Below the pieces are notes generated by a model, which made no database searches, was not told the origin of the DNA, and worked only from the letters and a program-made list of their open reading frames with translations. Source: Lachnoclostridium sp. UBA6475 (GTDB lineage Bacteria; Bacillota; Clostridia; Lachnospirales; Lachnospiraceae). From it: a DNA stretch of 6,802 nucleotides. The position numbers and the translations under genes were made by a program. This document shows, in pieces, positions 6,127-6,802 of the stretch. The stretch is from the NCBI GenBank assembly GCA_002435545.1, contig DJNB01000227.1, forward strand, positions 1-6,802. The letters are read 5' to 3'. Positions within the stretch are counted from its first letter, which is position 1. The number at the start of each line of letters is the position of its first letter.

Positions 6127-6802
6127 TTATCTTTTCTCCGATTAAGATAGTAGAAGCCCCAAAAACCAACAACAGAAATCAACATAAGACCAATCGTTAT
6201 ATGTTCATCATACCAATCTCCGGTCTTAGGTTCTTGTGTCTTCTTACTATCACGGTTTTCCGTCTCCTTTGCACCGGAAGAATCGCTTGTTTCTCTGTCA
6301 CTGTTAGAACTTTCACTGGACGTTTCTTCATTCTCCGTACTATTCTCCGACTTTCCTTCCTCTGATTGTCCCGAACCAGTGCTGATTTCTGTCACTTTAT
6401 TTCCTTCTACATCAATAGAAAACTCTCTGTTGGTTGTAACCGTATATCCTTCCGGCACTTCTGTTACAACAACTTTTGCAGTACCAGCGGCAATCTCTTT
6501 AACCGTAACCTTACCATTATTGTCTGTAGTATAAGAAGATGTAATTCCCTTGCTGTCAGTAATCACCACTTTTGCATTGGGAACTGGTTCGCCATTTTTT
6601 TCATCCTTTACCGCTACAATAAGCGTTCCTTTCCCATTTTCCGCTGTTTTTTCACTTTTTTTCTCTATTGCTATTGGTGTCGCTGTTGGCGTTTCGGTGG
6701 CGTTTGGTATCACTGTTGGCGCCGGTGTGCCCTTTGGTGTCGCCGTTGGCGCCGGTGTGCCCTTTGGTGTCGCTGTCGGCGCTTCGGTAGCTTTTGGTGT
6801 CG
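6123..6802 (-). CDS. Wall-anchored surface protein with Cna-B/SpaA-like domain (5' end outside window)
   Basis: The C-terminal 225 residues of a larger protein; the reading frame stays open to the window edge, so the true start is not seen and the GTG at 6713 is only an internal codon. In order: a Thr/Pro-rich stalk of 10-residue repeats (TPKGTPAPTA type, 6684-6802); one prealbumin-like Cna-B/SpaA domain (about 6378-6629) with GTLIVAVKDEKNGEPVPNAK, TTDNNGKVTV and the closing TEVPEGYTV; an acidic Ser/Glu/Asn linker of about 50 residues; the sorting signal PKTGD (PKTG codons at 6219-6230); a membrane helix (IGLMLISVVGFWGFYYL) and an RRKDK tail. This is the plan of a sortase substrate such as an adhesin or minor pilin. 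The sortase gene follows with a 4-nt ATGA overlap. The binding target, if any, would lie in the missing N-terminal part. Confidence 0.9.
   Translation of the reverse strand, partial: TPKATEAPTATPKGTPAPTATPKGTPAPTVIPNATETPTATPIAIEKKSEKTAENGKGTLIVAVKDEKNGEPVPNAKVVITDSKGITSSYTTDNNGKVTVKEIAAGTAKVVVTEVPEGYTVTTNREFSIDVEGNKVTEISTGSGQSEEGKSENSTENEETSSESSNSDRETSDSSGAKETENRDSKKTQEPKTGDWYDEHITIGLMLISVVGFWGFYYLNRRKDK
6684..6802 (-). repeat. 30-bp tandem repeats coding a Thr/Pro stalk
   Basis: About four 30-bp units in frame: 6774-6802 (cut by the edge), 6744-6773, 6714-6743 and 6684-6713. They encode ATPKATEAPT-like, ATPKGTPAPT, ATPKGTPAPT and VIPNATETPT. The two middle units are nearly identical in DNA; the last has diverged. 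Such repeats make extended wall-spanning stalks and may change in number by slippage or recombination. Confidence 0.9.

Noticed and set aside
6711..6713. GTG as the start of the surface protein
   Set aside because: It lies in the middle of in-frame 30-bp repeats, the frame is open upstream to the edge, and there is no signal peptide after it, though the sorting signal demands one.
1..6802. CRISPR array, tRNA, rRNA or insertion sequence
   Set aside because: I saw no spaced direct repeats of CRISPR size, no tRNA cloverleaf or rRNA segment, and no transposase frame on either strand.

Overview
The window most likely comes from a low-to-mid-GC, spore-forming member of the Clostridia, probably a gut Lachnospiraceae. 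This rests on an intact SpoVT, a class B sortase with a PKTGD-type substrate, a cytoplasmic GH95 enzyme, a UvrX-like polymerase with a YolD partner, and strong AGGAGG ribosome sites. The genus assignment is inference from gene content, not from a database match.

Layout. Positions 1-280 hold no gene I can support, but they contain a run of nearly contiguous stem-loops (about 2-205) and the terminator of the HU gene (220-258). On the minus strand lie hup (281-556, HU DNA-binding protein) and spoVT (753-1298, sporulation regulator). hup has its own good sigma-A promoter (638-667) and two exact 14-bp repeats in its leader. spoVT has a candidate sigma-G promoter (1350-1378). Divergent from spoVT is a plus-strand group: a Y-family translesion polymerase (1471-2763), an overlapping YolD-family gene (2756-3082), and, 36 nt further on, a 745-residue GH95 glycoside hydrolase (3119-5356). 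An extended -10 promoter (1401-1428) followed immediately by a good Gram-positive LexA box (1437-1450) places at least the first two genes under the SOS response. Since I see no promoter or terminator before the GH95 gene, it may be read from the same promoter.

The right end is a minus-strand cell-surface module. It has a wall-anchored surface protein, cut by the window edge (6123->6802), with 10-residue Thr/Pro stalk repeats, one Cna-B/SpaA-like domain, an acidic Ser-rich linker and a PKTGD sorting signal. Its stop overlaps the start of a class B sortase gene (5353-6126) by ATGA. This sortase probably anchors that protein. The sortase and GH95 genes converge, with their stop codons overlapping on the four bases TTAA.

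How they work together: hup and spoVT are chromosome and sporulation housekeeping genes. The polymerase/YolD pair is a probable UmuC/UmuD-like damage-tolerance pair. GH95 would hydrolyse imported L-fucosylated (or L-galactosylated) oligosaccharides in the cytoplasm. The sortase/substrate pair builds a surface adhesin-like protein. Apart from the possible read-through into GH95, I see no functional link between these blocks. I found no strong case for a wholly new system. The least explained parts are the stem-loop chain at the left edge, the repeated leader motif of hup, and the placing of a glycosidase behind an SOS promoter.
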